The notes: a model not told the origin generated them from the letters alone. 64,000 nt of DNA from Hirudinaria manillensis (GCA_034509925.1 CM067536.1:3686001-3750000), one strand, 5' to 3'; positions 48,188 to 60,945 are shown, counted from the first letter of the stretch. A program made the numbers and translations.

Positions 48188-48549
48188 AGGCGAACCAAAA
48201 TCGAGAGCGGGAAATTTGACGAGCTTTTAACGAGAACATCTTTAGGAGAAATAATGAAGGGTTCTTGAACGGAACGTTTTGCGAAAAGTTTGAATCTCTC
48301 GTAGCAGTTCTTGCGACGGCGGTGTTGTATTAGGTCTCGAGATCGTGTGCCTTGTCTACATTCCTTAGTCAGTTATCACGTAATCAATGTATCTGGGTGT
48401 TTGGTGATGATGATGATGGTTTTACAATCTTTTAGTGAGCCTTATTCTTTCTTTTCAAATTTTAAGCATTATTTTTTTTTTGTGCTGTAATTCTTGTATT
48501 CAGGGTTTCAAAGTATTATTTTATTCGAGACAATGGAAATGACGAGGTT

Positions 48550-48555
48550 AATAAA
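48550..48555 (+). terminator. Polyadenylation signal of the innexin gene
   Basis: AATAAA about 360 bases after the stop codon, followed by a T-rich then GT-rich stretch. Confidence 0.5.
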
Positions 48556-50284
48556 AGTTTGTCAACCCGAAGTCTAATCTCAGGCATCTTGGAGCATGTT
48601 GAATCAATTCGCGAAAGATTCCTTTGAGGCGCCTGATTTAATCGACAGATGGCTTCAATTGAACTTCACACGGACTAAGGAATGATAAACACTCGCCATA
48701 ATTCGTGCGCCTTAGAAATTGGACCTGATAAGACTTGTTTTGGTGGCTGTCAGGTTAGAACGAAATTTGTGGGCCTGGGGTGGCTTTGAAATGTTCGATG
48801 ATCCGCTTTTAACTTCAAACTTTTTCGGAACGATGTGGAATTTTTGAGTTCTTAGCCAAGCATATTAAAAAGAAGGCATAGCTGTAAACTCTCACGTAAA
48901 CAAAACACGATAGGACGTGCTAAAGGTCCCTTCCGACGATCGAGTCGAGTGCACTTAATTTGTTTTTGTCATAACGACCTTTAGAATGACTTTGCTTCAT
49001 CGCCACAAAACGATGGTGATGACGATAAGTGTCGAGAATGGCACTAACGATGTCGATGACGATAACAACGGTTACGTTGACGACGATAATGGTGAGGCTG
49101 ACCACGATGATGTTGGTTGACCTTATTTGAAACGCTTTTAAATTTATTTATTTTAATTGTAATTATGGCCTATTCGGGATGCAGTCTTATTTCTTTACGC
49201 TGCTACGATGTGCAAATGTTGGCAAATATTTACTCAAGAAAAAGAAACCTAATGATGAAGGAACGGAAGGGCTTTTAGCAATACAAACAGAATTTATTTG
49301 GCCAGAAATATTTATTTTCTGCCAATTAATGCTAGGGAACGAATGAACCAAACATCACTGTTTCTTAAGTTCCTAGCGACACATTCCAGAGTATTTGAAT
49401 CAAACGTTTTTGTCTCAATTTAATGATTTTAATATTTATTATTTGACAATAATATCATTTATATTAATTAAAGTAATAATTACAACTTATTTGTTGCTTA
49501 TTTTCACGCATGAACACGTTGAGAATCACAAGATGAGTATAAGAAAACGCGCAACGCGCAGTCAACAACTTAAGATGGCTCAGAAATGATTGCAGGTTCT
49601 GACTTGCCGAAGTAACAATTCTTCTTTTTTCACTTTAATTTATCTTTGAATGGCTATCAATGTTTGAAACTCCTTTGCATATTTGCACTGTTCCTTCCAA
49701 AACTATTGCGTGTTGGCACGACCTGCTAACTTAATTTGCATACATTATTCAGCCCGAGCGATGAATAATAAACACAAATTGGGTCGGATTCAATTTGCAT
49801 ATGTTAATTAACTTTTAATTTCACTTACTCTCACTAATTTAATTGGGTCAGACCCTCCCTCGATGGTGACTAATTAAAGCATGTTGGTGACACGTGATAA
49901 CTGAAGTGATGATAGGACTCACAATTAGATCAATTAGATGATGTAATTGCTTATGAATATGATAATGAAAGATGAGGCCTCTGATAATGGCATAATGACG
50001 ATAATGATGGTGCATGATAACGATGATAATGTCGCTGGTGGTGGTGATGATGGCGACAACGATGATGATAGTAATGATGCCAATGGTGATGACAATGTAT
50101 AATTTTGTAACGCATTTATGCATGAATTTGAAATATCTTAAAATTCCAAACGTCGATTCTTTAGGGATGTTTTTAGTAAATTCTTTTCAGTATTGTTGAA
50201 TTATTGGACAATTATTAATGGTTTGCATTCAATTTTTTAATATTTAGGCGATTAAATGATTAGGTCGAAGAAAAGCTCCTCCAC

Positions 50285-50480
50285 ACTGTACTGTGGTACA
50301 CATCACAACACAATATACCACAATGTACAATACCACACTGCAATATACCACAATATACAATACCATACTACAATATACCACAACATACAATACCATATCG
50401 CAATATACAACAATAGACAATACCATACCGTAATATACAACAATATACAATACCATACTGCAACATACCACAATATATCT
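50285..50480. repeat. 30-bp minisatellite, about 6-7 diverged copies
   Basis: The unit is close to ACAATACCATACTGCAATAT followed by ACCACAATAT, with scattered substitutions. Frames on both strands are open because the unit length is a multiple of three. Confidence 0.85.
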
Positions 50481-51000
50481 CATCATACGATCGAGTACTC
50501 GTATCACCAACCAATTACACAAATACAAATAATTTAATTTAATTAAAAAAAAAACTCGGTTAAAACAAATCAAAGCGTGAATTCATCATCGGAAGCCTGC
50601 AATTTAACGATTAAAAAGTAAATATTGAAAATAAAAAATTAAATAGAAAATGATTTTATTAAATATAAATTTTAATACAACAATTGTGAAGTCGCAAAAG
50701 ATGTAACCTCAATAAAATTAGAAAATTTCTAAAATAAATTATGGAATAATTTGCTTAAGATTTTTTTAAATATCTCGACAGATGTCTCGCATTTTCAATG
50801 CTTTTCCTTGCGAACGTTTGTTAAGAAATAAACGTTAATTGTTATTAAATATATATAAATATATATGAATACATATGTGTACATATGTTAGTGTATAAAC
50901 CACTTATATTGAGAATAAATTATTGGCTTATATATAATGTATATAACATATATAACATTATATATATATTATATATATATTAATTAATAGATATGCCAGA

Positions 51001-51002
<2 letters not shown>

Positions 51003-51040
<38 letters not shown>

Positions 51041-51050
51041 TATATAATAT
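51003..51050. repeat. (AT)n microsatellite
   Basis: AT dinucleotide runs within a longer AT-only region (50850-51060). Confidence 0.9.
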
Positions 51051-53567
51051 TATTTGGATAGAAGTAACAATTCATAGTTAACTAGAAATTAAAACAAGTT
51101 GCAAAGTGATTATTTTTTAATTTCTATGGAAAAATGTTTTTTATAATTTTAAGACTAAAAATGTTCGAAGTGTTGAAAAATTTGTTGAGTCGAAAATTTT
51201 TAGAGTAAAATATTTTTAAATAATTAATAAAAACAATTAAACAAACAATATCCCATCGCTTCGGTGTCTAAATTGGCACATCTCCAATAATTATTAATTG
51301 ATTAATTAATTAAAATAAATAATAATAATAAATTAATTAATTAATTAAAATAATTATTACTTTTTATAATCTGCGCATCTCCAGTTTCAGCAAAAAAAAG
51401 GCAAGGCACTCGTGATAAAGAAAAAAAATATGAAGAAATAATTCTGGGATCAGGAAACTACAAAACATTTGCAAGCAAAGCCATCAAAGAACTAGTTTCG
51501 TTTCATAGTTCATATGTTTCTGAGCCTTGGGATTTCTTATTTCAGATGAAAAGCATAAAAAATAAGAATAAGTGGAAAAGGTTGCATTGCAAAGCTCTTT
51601 ATCATCCTGTTTGTTCCTATTGAAACTCTGAGTTGAAGATATTCAAAAGCAAATTTGGGAGAAGAAATCTTACTGAGACGGGCTGAAAAAATGACTTTAC
51701 AATTAAGAAATGGCAGAAGTTGTTCTAAGACTTTGATGGCTATTTTGCAAAATATTTTGAGTTTTCGAAGTCATTTTGTGGGGCCTCGGTTCTTGAAAAT
51801 GTTGGCAGAGAGCATTGAAATGTCAGAAAATGATTTCAACCACAAACATTCCTATAACAACCGAATGGATTGATGGATATTCTTGATGGATGCAAAGATA
51901 AGACCAGACGTGCAAACTATACAAAGGCAACTAACACCATGGACATTTGCAGGCTTAACAAAACCACTGGATTTAAGCCAATTTTAATACATTTTAATGG
52001 TAACTGTAAATAATAAATAAATTTAATAGCAAGTGTTATTGGTTTTATGGCAAAATAATGTTATCATATTCCAAGTAAGGCTAAGGCATGGCAAGGTATG
52101 TCGCCAAATGTCTTTTAAGTTCAGGAGTATTTCGCTCTAAAAAAAAATAGGTTAAGAACGTCTGCTGTAAGCACACGTGAAGGTTGATGATCAATCAGTT
52201 GATTGCTTTAAGTTTCTTGAATGAGGCACAGCTTTTGCTGTGAGAATAAAAAATCAGGGCCTTTAGACAACCATACAAGTTAAATCTCCAACCCTGCACT
52301 TTCACCTCGACTAATTCTAATTCTAATCCTGCCAACGTACGGCACACTTTCCAATAATACAAGCTGGATACAAGCTTGTCTTGGAAAATTGGTCAACGTT
52401 ATTCGTTGGAGTTTGTTTCATTTTAAAGATTACATAATTTAAAATAATTGCGGTGAAAAATCATTTTTTACTCGAGTAATATTATTCTATGTGTAACCTT
52501 TAATTTGTGATGCAGTGATTCTCAAAGTTTTTCTTTTAGAATTTTTTCGTCATAATCTTCTTAGAATTAATTAAAATTAACATATAAGCTAATCTGATCA
52601 CACAATACAAACAAAAATGGATCAGCATGTAATACCAGTTAGGCTGGAATAATAGACTATATACAGAGTTACTGTAGTAACTTGTTGGAATCTAAAACTT
52701 GCGGTTCCTCCACGGTACCCAAGGCAGCTGAGAGTACCCCAATTTCGAGAGCCACTGGTACAACCATTGACAAGGTGAGCATAAAAATAGTTCTGAACTA
52801 CAAAATAAACAAAGCCAAACAATACTGAATAAGATTATCATACTTTGAATCAACAAACGCTTGTTCGTGACAACCATCTGCAATTCATTTCATTCGATGA
52901 ATAATTTCAGCATTGAATTATTTTCAACATCAACATGTTTCTGCAACAAATAATTCGACAGTCAACATTTTCTTAGAGAAATTGGATCTACAATGAAATT
53001 ACACTTTGAATTTGTGAATATGTTGAACTAACCGAATAGTTGTCAACATTTTAATAAAATGGGTGAATGGGTGGGTGACTGAGTGAATGAGTGGGTGGGT
53101 GAGTGAATGAATGGTCTTGAAATGATAACATTTAAAAAAAAATCATCAGCAGTAACATCATCTTCAACAAAATGACTCGTCAGATGTCGCCTTGCGAAGC
53201 ATTTCATGATTTCCCATGAAAAAAATTTTGAATTGGATTAAACTTAAAATGGTTTCTCGAGAACGAATTTCTCGCGAACGATTTGTCGTGAAAGTTGATT
53301 TTTATTATTTATTTTCGTTTTTAATTATTTATTTATTTATTTAAACAAACATAGAAAAGGAAATGTTGAAATTGAAATGCACTCAAACGGAAAGTTCACG
53401 AGATTCATTAAGTCATAAATCGAATAAATAAATAAATAATTTTTATTCTTGAAATAAATTATTCATGTTTCGATCAGTAACATAATGTTCCACTTCAAAA
53501 ACATTTTCTGGTTTCCTTTCCCATCGAATGCTCTGTTGAAACAATTATGGCTTTTCTTCATTTTAAT

Positions 53568-53598
<31 letters not shown>

Positions 53599-54506
53599 TA
53601 ACACTAATAATAACAATAATATAATAATAACAAATATGAATACATAATATTACAATAACATAATCATCATTATGTTATTATTACTATTGTTAACGTTTTT
53701 GTTGATTCGTTTGTCATCCGCATGTTACTCTCTACTCATTATCTTCTTTAATCCAATTAATTAATCGGTATTTTTATAATAATTGGAGTATTTTAATTCA
53801 TCATTAAATGTCCATCTTACTTCCAGATGACGATGACGATGATGACGATGACGATGACGATGACGATGATGATTATGATTACTATTTTATAACAATTTCC
53901 CAGCTATGATCCCTCTATGTCGAATAGAGAAGAATTATTTAAGATCATTTAATTCAAAGGACTATCACGACAGCTAACAGTTAAGTATGTGAACCTCTTA
54001 TAAGACTCTATACAATGTATACAGTATGCATGACCCAATTTCAGACCCGTTTATCTGCTCAGAGGGTAGGTTAAAGGTTTAAAGGTATTAAAAGAACTTA
54101 AGAAGAGTTGCTTCTTTACCGAGCAGACAACCATTGGAGGCATTTCGAAGGACTAATTTCTTTTGAAGTGAAATTAAATTTTTAAAAAAATTTTAATTAG
54201 ATCAGAAAATTATATTTTTAAAAACTACTTGAAAGCTGATTAACTGAATATTTTCTCAAATACTTTTTCCGAAGACTTTATTATTGTTATTATTATTATT
54301 TCACTGATTAATATTAATGAGATTCGCCATTAGCAAGCCACACTTAACCATTCACTTCCAGCACAAAAGTAACCCGAGAAGATTATTAAAGTGACTCGAC
54401 CTACTTTCCACAGGTGACCTTTGAACTTTAACCTTACGTCGATGGCTGCGAGGAAATAATGAAACATCCTGAAATTGTTTGCTTGCGTCAAACAGGGGAG
54501 TGCATT

Positions 54507-54547
54507 GGAATGTTTGGGAGTGCATTGGAATGTTTGGGAGTGCAGTA
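54507..54547. repeat. 20-bp direct repeat, two copies
   Basis: GGAGTGCATTGGAATGTTTG occurs twice in tandem, followed by a partial third copy. Confidence 0.85.
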
Positions 54548-54904
54548 ACGAATGCACGGGAGTGCCGGGACTGCCTTGTTAACAAAGCATTGACCGAATT
54601 CAATGGATATAATGTTTATTCAATTTATTAATCAACATTTTCCCGAAACTATAAATAGATCAGCAGCAACAACAACAACAACAACAACAACATGAACAAG
54701 AACAACAAAAACAACATCGATTGTTAATTTAAAGGCTCACCAAGTTGGGAACTCCCCACTGAAGCTCAACAAAAAAAAATACTGGCATTCAAATGAAAAC
54801 AAGACTATGTACAACACCGTCGTCGTCGTCACCACTATCATCATTACCATCATCACCACCACCATCGTCGTCGTCATCATCATCATCGTGAGGATCAGCG
54901 GAGT

Positions 54905-55458
54905 TCAGCTCCTATTGAACAAGACTTCCATCCACAAGGGGCAGTTGAGGATTGAACTCCTCCTGTAATGTTCTCCCCAACCTTTGCCGAAACTGACGAG
55001 AACGGAGTCTACGAGTGAATCTCTGAGGACAGAGCTTTGCTGTTGTCGCCGAGCGCTGTCGATCGCGTCGTCGACGAGACTGGCGTTGTAAATCAGCGCA
55101 GAGGTCGTGGGTTCGATTCTCACGACGGACGATTTTGAATTCGGACTTTTTTCCAGCGTCGGACTTCGAACGAAGACCGGAACGTCGGACAGATTGTGGA
55201 GGATGACGTCATCGCAGCTCTTTTCCAGTATGACGTCACCTCGATGACGACCCACGTGACATTGTTTTTGACAATTCGCACAGTTCGAATCCAGGGATGC
55301 GATTGGTTGGTTGCCGAAGTTTATCTTCGTCCACGGATGACTAATTTGAGACTTTATGGAATTCAAACTGCAGAATGACCTTTGAACCGTCTGACACCAG
55401 GGATCCATCCACGTCCGGGTTGTTGTTTGAACTTCGTCTGAGTTCGAATTGAGGTGAT
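54905..55458 (-). CDS. Unrecognised 483-residue protein, exon 3 (C-terminal part)
   Basis: Minus strand: acceptor TTCTTCTTTTCAG precedes 55458. Entered in phase 1, where AT joins the G from the previous exon to give Asp300. It then reads 184 codons to TGA at 54907-54905. It includes WMDPWCQTVQRSFC and CANCQKQC. A later part (RIEPTTSALIYNASLVDDA) is the antisense of a tRNA-like T-arm at about 55105-55130, so part of this exon may derive from a SINE. No family recognised. Confidence 0.5.
55105..55130 (+). mobile_element. tRNA-like T-arm inside a coding exon (possible SINE remnant)
   Basis: On the + strand, GTCGTGGGTTCGATTCTCAC followed by GAC forms a six-pair stem around a TTCGATT loop and contains a polymerase III B box. 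Just upstream, CTGGCGTTGTAAATCAG could form an anticodon arm with a TGT loop (threonine-like). No acceptor stem closes, so this is not a working tRNA. Confidence 0.35.
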
Positions 55459-55698
55459 CTGAAAAGAAGAATATCAATGATATTACCATGATACCAAAAT
55501 CGCCTTAATGTAATATTGTCATATTTATTAATAGCTAATTCTAACGATAAATATGATAATTGGCATTACGGAATGTCTAAAATAATAAATAAATTGTAAT
55601 CACAAAGTCAGTTATAATTGTAATAAAATTGATCTTATAATTATCGCTTTATTATCTTAACTGTGACTATCGTTATTATCGCTATATCGTTGCTATAC
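55459..55698 (-). other. Intron of the 483-residue gene
   Basis: 240 bases, AT-rich, with donor G|GTATAG at 55698 and acceptor TTTTCAG at 55459, phase 1. Confidence 0.55.
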
Positions 55699-56602
55699 CT
55701 CTTCTGAGACGCGTCCAATGACAGGGATTTATGCAGACACCCCCAACCTCGGAACACATGGGGAGTCTCCTCAGGCTTCGTGACTTTTCATCTTTCCTCT
55801 CCTCGTCATCATCATCACCACCATCGTCTTTCCTCTCTTCGTCTTCATCATCTCCCCACACGAACCAACTGACCATGGCCGGATCGGCGCCGGCATGTCT
55901 CAAACGAGAAAATGTATTCTTCGGGATCACAATACACTGCGATTTGCAAGATGATGCCGACGACGACGACGACGATGATGACGATGACGATAAGGGTGAT
56001 GGCGATGATGATAACGACGGTGAAGGTGATGACGCCGTCCGTCTATCGACTGTTGAACGACGATTTCCTGTCGTTTGTAGACAAGAGAGTATTCGAGTGA
56101 GTTCCTTGTTGCCCAGCGTCCTGCACATTTCCTTGATGAGATTCTGGCAAGAGATGTCATTGCGTCTCAGGAAGCAACCTTTTGACATTCCCCTCTTCAT
56201 CCGACGACGATGATACTGATGATGATAGTGCTGATGACCAGGTTGATGGTGATGATGATGATGATGATTTGGCTTTGGGGGTAAGGTTGGATGTCCACAG
56301 GGATGGTCCTCTCTGACTTGTTGGATTGTGGTCTCCGATTCAGGTCCGGCGGAAAGTTTTGGTTTGGATTTTTGACGAAAGCAGGAATCGAAGATGGAGT
56401 CGTTGAAATGGTTTCTCTTCTTGAAGAAGAGAAGAATCTTCTGTCCGACTGTTGACTTGTGCAGGTTGAAAACGTCGATGCAACAGGAAGTGATAGCATC
56501 CTCCTCGTCGTCGTCGTCTTCTTCTCGGCAATTGTGCAACAGTTGATGTTGTTGTATCAGTCGTCCGATCAGCAGGCGCCGTCTGATGCAATTCATTTTA
56601 TG
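55699..56602 (-). CDS. Unrecognised 483-residue protein, exon 2 (start and N-terminal part)
   Basis: Minus strand: acceptor CTTAAAACAG precedes 56602. The first ATG is at 56596 (MNCIRRRLLIGRLIQQHQLL), giving 299 codons plus one base to 55699. Features: an acidic run at 25-32, a His-rich run at 111-118, RRRMKRG at 130-136 (a possible convertase site) followed by six cysteines between 141 and 221, a Ser-rich run near 190-215, acidic runs near 249-270, and a final triplet C281, C288, C292. Several runs are microsatellites read in frame. The dibasic site and spaced cysteines look like a secreted precursor, but there is no clear signal peptide. I cannot name it. Confidence 0.5.
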
Positions 56603-57137
56603 CTGTTTTAAGAGAAACGTTATTTTAAAATTGAGATTAACCGGAATTAATTAGAATTTAATCAATAATAAGCTTTAAAAATCCACATAAATCGCATGAA
56701 ATGAGACTCAATTCTTCAGCGTTTGTTGCGAAACGTAAATCGATCCGCCTGAAATTCGAGCTTTTTTGTCGTTTAACTTTGCACTTGATTGACCCCGTCG
56801 CGAATTGGGGGCCGTCGTCATGACAACGCCGGGTTCGTGACAACGAGCAAAAAAATCGAGTGGAAAGCGACACCTGGTGAGGTGCGAAAGTCGATCAAAC
56901 AAAAGTGAATTTCAATTATTTCCAATTACGTCGTATTTTTATTTATTTATTTATAAATACATTATAAATATTTATTATAATTACACGTTATAGTCCGAAT
57001 AAAGCTTTAATTTCAATAAAAATCTCTTAAACTGACGATTCATTGAAGCAAATTGATATCGAATTCCGACCGATATAAATCGATAATTCACTGAAATTAA
57101 CAGATAATTCACGGATAATTTAAATCCTAAAACTCAC
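56603..57137 (-). other. Intron in the 5' UTR of the 483-residue gene
   Basis: Donor CAA|GTGAGT at 57137 and acceptor at 56603 on the minus strand. No other gene seen inside. Confidence 0.45.
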
Positions 57138-57190
57138 TTGAAACTGAAAATCGAAAATCCTCAACGAGAACGAATGAATGAATGAACAGA
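57138..57190 (-). other. Probable 5' UTR exon of the 483-residue gene
   Basis: The stretch between the TATA box and the strong donor CAA|GTGAGT, without ATG. The start of transcription is assumed to lie about 25-30 bases after the TATA box; the 57190 end is therefore approximate. Confidence 0.4.
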
Positions 57191-57211
57191 AGATAGAGAC
57201 AGGCGCGGAAC

Positions 57212-57220
57212 CTTTATATA
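57212..57220 (-). promoter_or_regulatory. TATA box of the 483-residue gene
   Basis: TATATAAAG on the minus strand, followed about 75 bases downstream by a consensus splice donor and then by the coding exon. The ordered spacing makes this the best promoter candidate in the window. Confidence 0.45.
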
Positions 57221-58801
57221 TTTATATATTCCTAGAGAAGATGATGTTGTTGAAGACTCGCTCGGCGTATATTCTATCGTCTGGCCACGCAAAGTCTGCC
57301 AAGCGTCTATTTGAAGGGGGGCCTAATGTATTCTCGTCTCCCCGATAGAGTAACAATAGATTAACTCCCTCTGACACGCTTAACAGCCAATTAACTCTTC
57401 CGATTATTATGGCATCGATATGTTAACGAGTCACGAAAAAGTTGCGCAACTTACTTTCGGTCGTTAGGAGCGGCAGACTTCTTGTTCTTCGCGTTCTTCT
57501 GTAGAAATGGTCACAACAACTGTCCGATCGATTCCCGCGCGAATATTTCCGACGAATGGAAAGCCAAGAAGGATGAAAGGATCCGTGATCCTCTGAGGTT
57601 AACGTAGGATTTATAACGATCACTTCAAAAAGGTCGTTTCAAGTAGAAACTGCTTCCCGGCATTGAACGATGGACTGAAGCAATTTGCTTACAAACATTC
57701 CTCCCCTGATGCCGAAGAATATTAACTTTCGACTCGAATTTCCATTCCAATGGTCCTTTCAACAATGGAGGATCAATGGCCGGCCATTACAAGTTGACCG
57801 GAGATCAAAAGATAACGATTCCCCTGATCTACCCAGAGGGAGTTTGGACGCCGGTTGCATAATTAGGGGACTTAATTAGAGAATGTTTACCCGCAATAAT
57901 CCCCTCTATGAATATGCATGTCTGTTGTTGTTATTTTTCATCTTGTTGCTGTCGATGTTGTTGTTGTTGTTGGGCGTTCAATGGAAGGAATAAATTATGT
58001 TCGTTTGAAGTGTTTATTAATATGTGCCTCCAAGTCTCGACGTTTGTCTTCGCTGTCCATCGTTGTCTGTGCGTGCGAAGAAGGAAACCGCATAAAAAAA
58101 ATAATACAAAAACAAAAACAAATTCGTCGAACAACTTTGTCGATAAAATGTGTGGATTGCTTTAAACATAACGGAGAAGATGCTATACACGTTCATTCGC
58201 CTGGGGTTTTTGTCAAACAGATGGTTGAACGTGTGCGAAATGCAGTTTCTTAAAAGACGGATTTGAATCTTTGATAAAACGTGATATCCACGGGTAGGAG
58301 ATAAAACAGAACAAAAAGAAAGATGAGAGAATGATTTCTCATTTGAATTCTTCGGCACATCTTTAGCATAATTTTTTAACATTTTTTCTCAAAATGCAAA
58401 TTTGGTGAATTAAATCAAACAAAAAAAATGATTATTTCCAAACTTACGAAGCAAAACAGCGAAAAGCAAAACAATAAAAATAGGACTTAAAATCAATATA
58501 CGACGGCGTAAATATGTCAAATACCGCGACACGTGACGTTTAATATGTTCACGTGTTCGGATCTTTATTTAAAACTTTACAAAATGCCGGTCAAAATAAC
58601 CCTCAATTTGATTAAGAAGCTATATAGGAAGGACCTTACAAACATTTAAATCCTATTGCAATATCTTTCTAATGAGATTTATAATAAATACAAATTTATT
58701 TATAATAAATAAAATTTTTTAATACAATTTCTGCCGCGATTAACAAACGCTTCTATGATTTCAAACTCAGTTTCATTTCAAACTTAGAAGTGTTAAATTA
58801 C
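57221..58801. other. Stretch with one possible exon
   Basis: Minus strand, about 57601-57500: after CTCAGAG a frame reads ITDPFILLGFPFVGNIRAGI and stays open to a TAA near 57485. It would accept the phase-2 exit of the exon at 58802. A second frame over the same DNA ends in a perfect GTAAGT donor at 57453. The two readings conflict, so I do not call it as a gene. The frames near 57918-58253 are over a TTG-rich repeat. Confidence 0.35.
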
Positions 58802-58926
58802 CTCGTGTTCTTGTTGTAGGCTAAAAAGTTATCAGTTACGAGTGAATATGATTTGTCAAGAACTTCGTCTCTGGTTTTTGTCAAGAAGTCTCCCATCAGC
58901 ATCAACTTTGGCAGTTGATTGGACTT
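58802..58926 (-). CDS. Isolated internal exon of an unrecognised gene
   Basis: Minus strand: a strong acceptor (poly-T then ACAG) precedes 58926 and donor GAG|GTAATT follows 58802. Of the three frames only one is open: KSNQLPKLMLMGDFLTKTRD and on to AYNKNT, 41 codons plus two bases. Codon-like composition in AT-rich flanks and good splice sites support it. Neighbouring exons are not established and I recognise no family. Confidence 0.45.
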
Positions 58927-59902
58927 CTGTAAAAAAAAAAAAAAGAGATTCTTTTAGATTCAGTTTTCGTTAGGTTTGTTGTTTGTGTCGATTTGACCCA
59001 ACAAATCCACAGGTGATAAAGTATCCATGAATATGCAAATTATTTATGATATTTACGATAATGCTATCTCGAATGGGGTACCGTAGACGAACGCACAAGT
59101 CTTCTGGGAATTTCTATTACTAATGCCAATAGCAACGTTGATAGAAAAGCAGTAACAACAACAAGAACAACAACAATCATAACAATAACAACAACTGCGA
59201 CAATAACAGTCCGATTTTGGCGCCAGAAATATGACTTGAGAGGCTCCTACGTTTCGACTCCTGAAGACCACCGAGTCTCGCCCAGGGGGGACAACATGGA
59301 CCGTCCATCCATCTATCCATCCATCCATTCATCCGTCCATTCGTCTGTCCGACCGTCCGTACATCCATCCGTCTATCCGTCCGTCCACCGACCACATTTC
59401 AGCCTATAATCAACTGACCATGAAAATAAAGGAATGAAAATTCAGAAAATTAATTTAAAATGCATCGGAATTACATTAGAATATCATTATAGCACAACGA
59501 TGACACTCATTATATATTCACCTATCGCCCAACCTTTCGTTCGGCCCCGGTTGGCGGCAATATGTTAATTTCGTGTCGACCGATTAATATTCATGAGGTG
59601 CTCTCCTAACAGTAGGATGACTGGCCCTCAATTACAGGCTGGTCCATTGTTCGCGTAACTTGACGCTAATGACCGAGTGTCAGTCCAATCTCCTGCCATT
59701 GTGAGCACCCAAACGTCCCTCGGGTAATTTACCCTCTAATTACGAAAGCCCACTCAGCTGATTATTAATCCACAATAATTATCGAGGCTCGGAGGCAACA
59801 GATAAGCTGCTAGAATGTTGATTGAACATTGATTGAATGTTGATTGAAGGGTTGAGAGAACATCCAAGGGATACCGTAAATGCTTCATTGCCTGCTATAT
59901 TC

Positions 59903-60018
59903 ATCCATCCAACCTTCCATCCGTTCATCCATCCATCCATCCATCCATCCATCCATCCATCCATCCAACCTTCCATCCGTTCATCCATCCATCAATCCAT
60001 CCGTCCATCCATCTATAC
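59903..60018. repeat. (CCAT)n array with CCAACCTTCCATCCGTT higher-order unit
   Basis: CATCCAACCTTCCATCCGTT occurs twice, about 60 bases apart and each followed by CCAT copies, so part of the array has itself been duplicated. Confidence 0.85.
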
Positions 60019-60818
60019 GTACAACTATCCTGGCAGCAAGATTAAGTAATATATAAATGGTTCGATGACTTATTCCACCAAACGACTCAAACTTCAAAGT
60101 CCGCAGATCGCATTTTTTTTTATTAAATTCAAGACAAAAGAATTTAAACTTTAAAGTACGATATATTTACATATTTGTAAATTAGTAACAAAAAATAAAT
60201 AAACTTAATAAAGACTTTAATTATAAAATATTAGAATCCAGAACGTCCACGTTGCAAAGTTAATTTCATACTCCCGAAACGAAAGTGAAAGTATATTTTC
60301 CAAAGCAAGCAATTTATCCTATTTGTTCAACAATTGACAAACTCCGAGCACTTAAGACATGATTGAATGAATTTATGCGGGCATAAATTATGTTAATTAA
60401 TCCATAAAATATTGATCCGTGGATTAAATAATTTATTAATGAGCTTAATGTAAATAAATCCATGATTTACGTTGCATTAATAATGCATCGGGCCTTTGTA
60501 TCAAGCTGTTCGTATGTTTTATAAAACTAGAAGTTATGAATCGAAGAATATAATAAATACATTAAAATTAACTTTTATGTTAAATACCCTAAATTATAAT
60601 ATTCTTTAATAATAATATTTTTATTAAGTTGTAATATATTATGCGTAGTGAAAGTACTAAGCGAATTAAATCTAATACAAAAAACTGATGGCATTGTTTC
60701 TCCTACAATTAGTGAGACCGTAGAATGATATTATGTATTCTCTCGCACGGCTTTGAAAGTGAAAATTTATTTTTAAGTGCTGAATGCGCCTGAAAGATAA
60801 AGACGTGAAATTGAATAC

Positions 60819-60945
60819 ATCCATCCATCCATCCATTCATCCGTCCATCCATCCATTTATCCACCCACCCCTCCATCCATCCATCCGTCCCTCCATCCAT
60901 TTATCCACCCACCCCTCCATCCATCCGTCCGTCCGTCCATCCATT
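60819..60945. repeat. (CCAT/CCGT/CCCT)n array with internal duplication
   Basis: CCATTTATCCACCCACCCCTCCATCCATCC-type block (begins at 60851 and again at 60896) is repeated about 45 bases apart. Confidence 0.85.

Larger units (their letters stand above)
48556..54904. other. Repeat-rich stretch without recognised genes
   Basis: Contains GAT-type tracts (49010-49110, 49990-50095, 53826-53878), a 30-bp minisatellite (50285-50480), (AT)n near 51003-51050, AAT runs near 53565-53600 and CAA/CAT tracts near 54663-54890. At 51380-51620 one + strand frame (EEIILGSGNYKTFASKAIKE) stays open for a while, then breaks repeatedly. It could be a decayed transposon or pseudogene. Confidence 0.5.

Noticed and set aside
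50285-50480. CRISPR-like array or coding repeat
   Set aside because: Continuous 30-bp tandem units with substitutions and no spacers; the open frames follow from the unit length.
54330-54603. Minus-strand frames over the GGAGTGCATTGG repeat
   Set aside because: They largely read a short tandem repeat and lack splice or domain support.
55105-55130. Functional tRNA-Thr gene
   Set aside because: T-arm and a possible anticodon arm are present, but no acceptor stem or proper D-arm closes the cloverleaf.
57918-58253. 111-codon + strand frame with hydrophobic start
   Set aside because: The hydrophobic part is a TTG/GTT repeat read as Val, and the rest has no recognisable domain.
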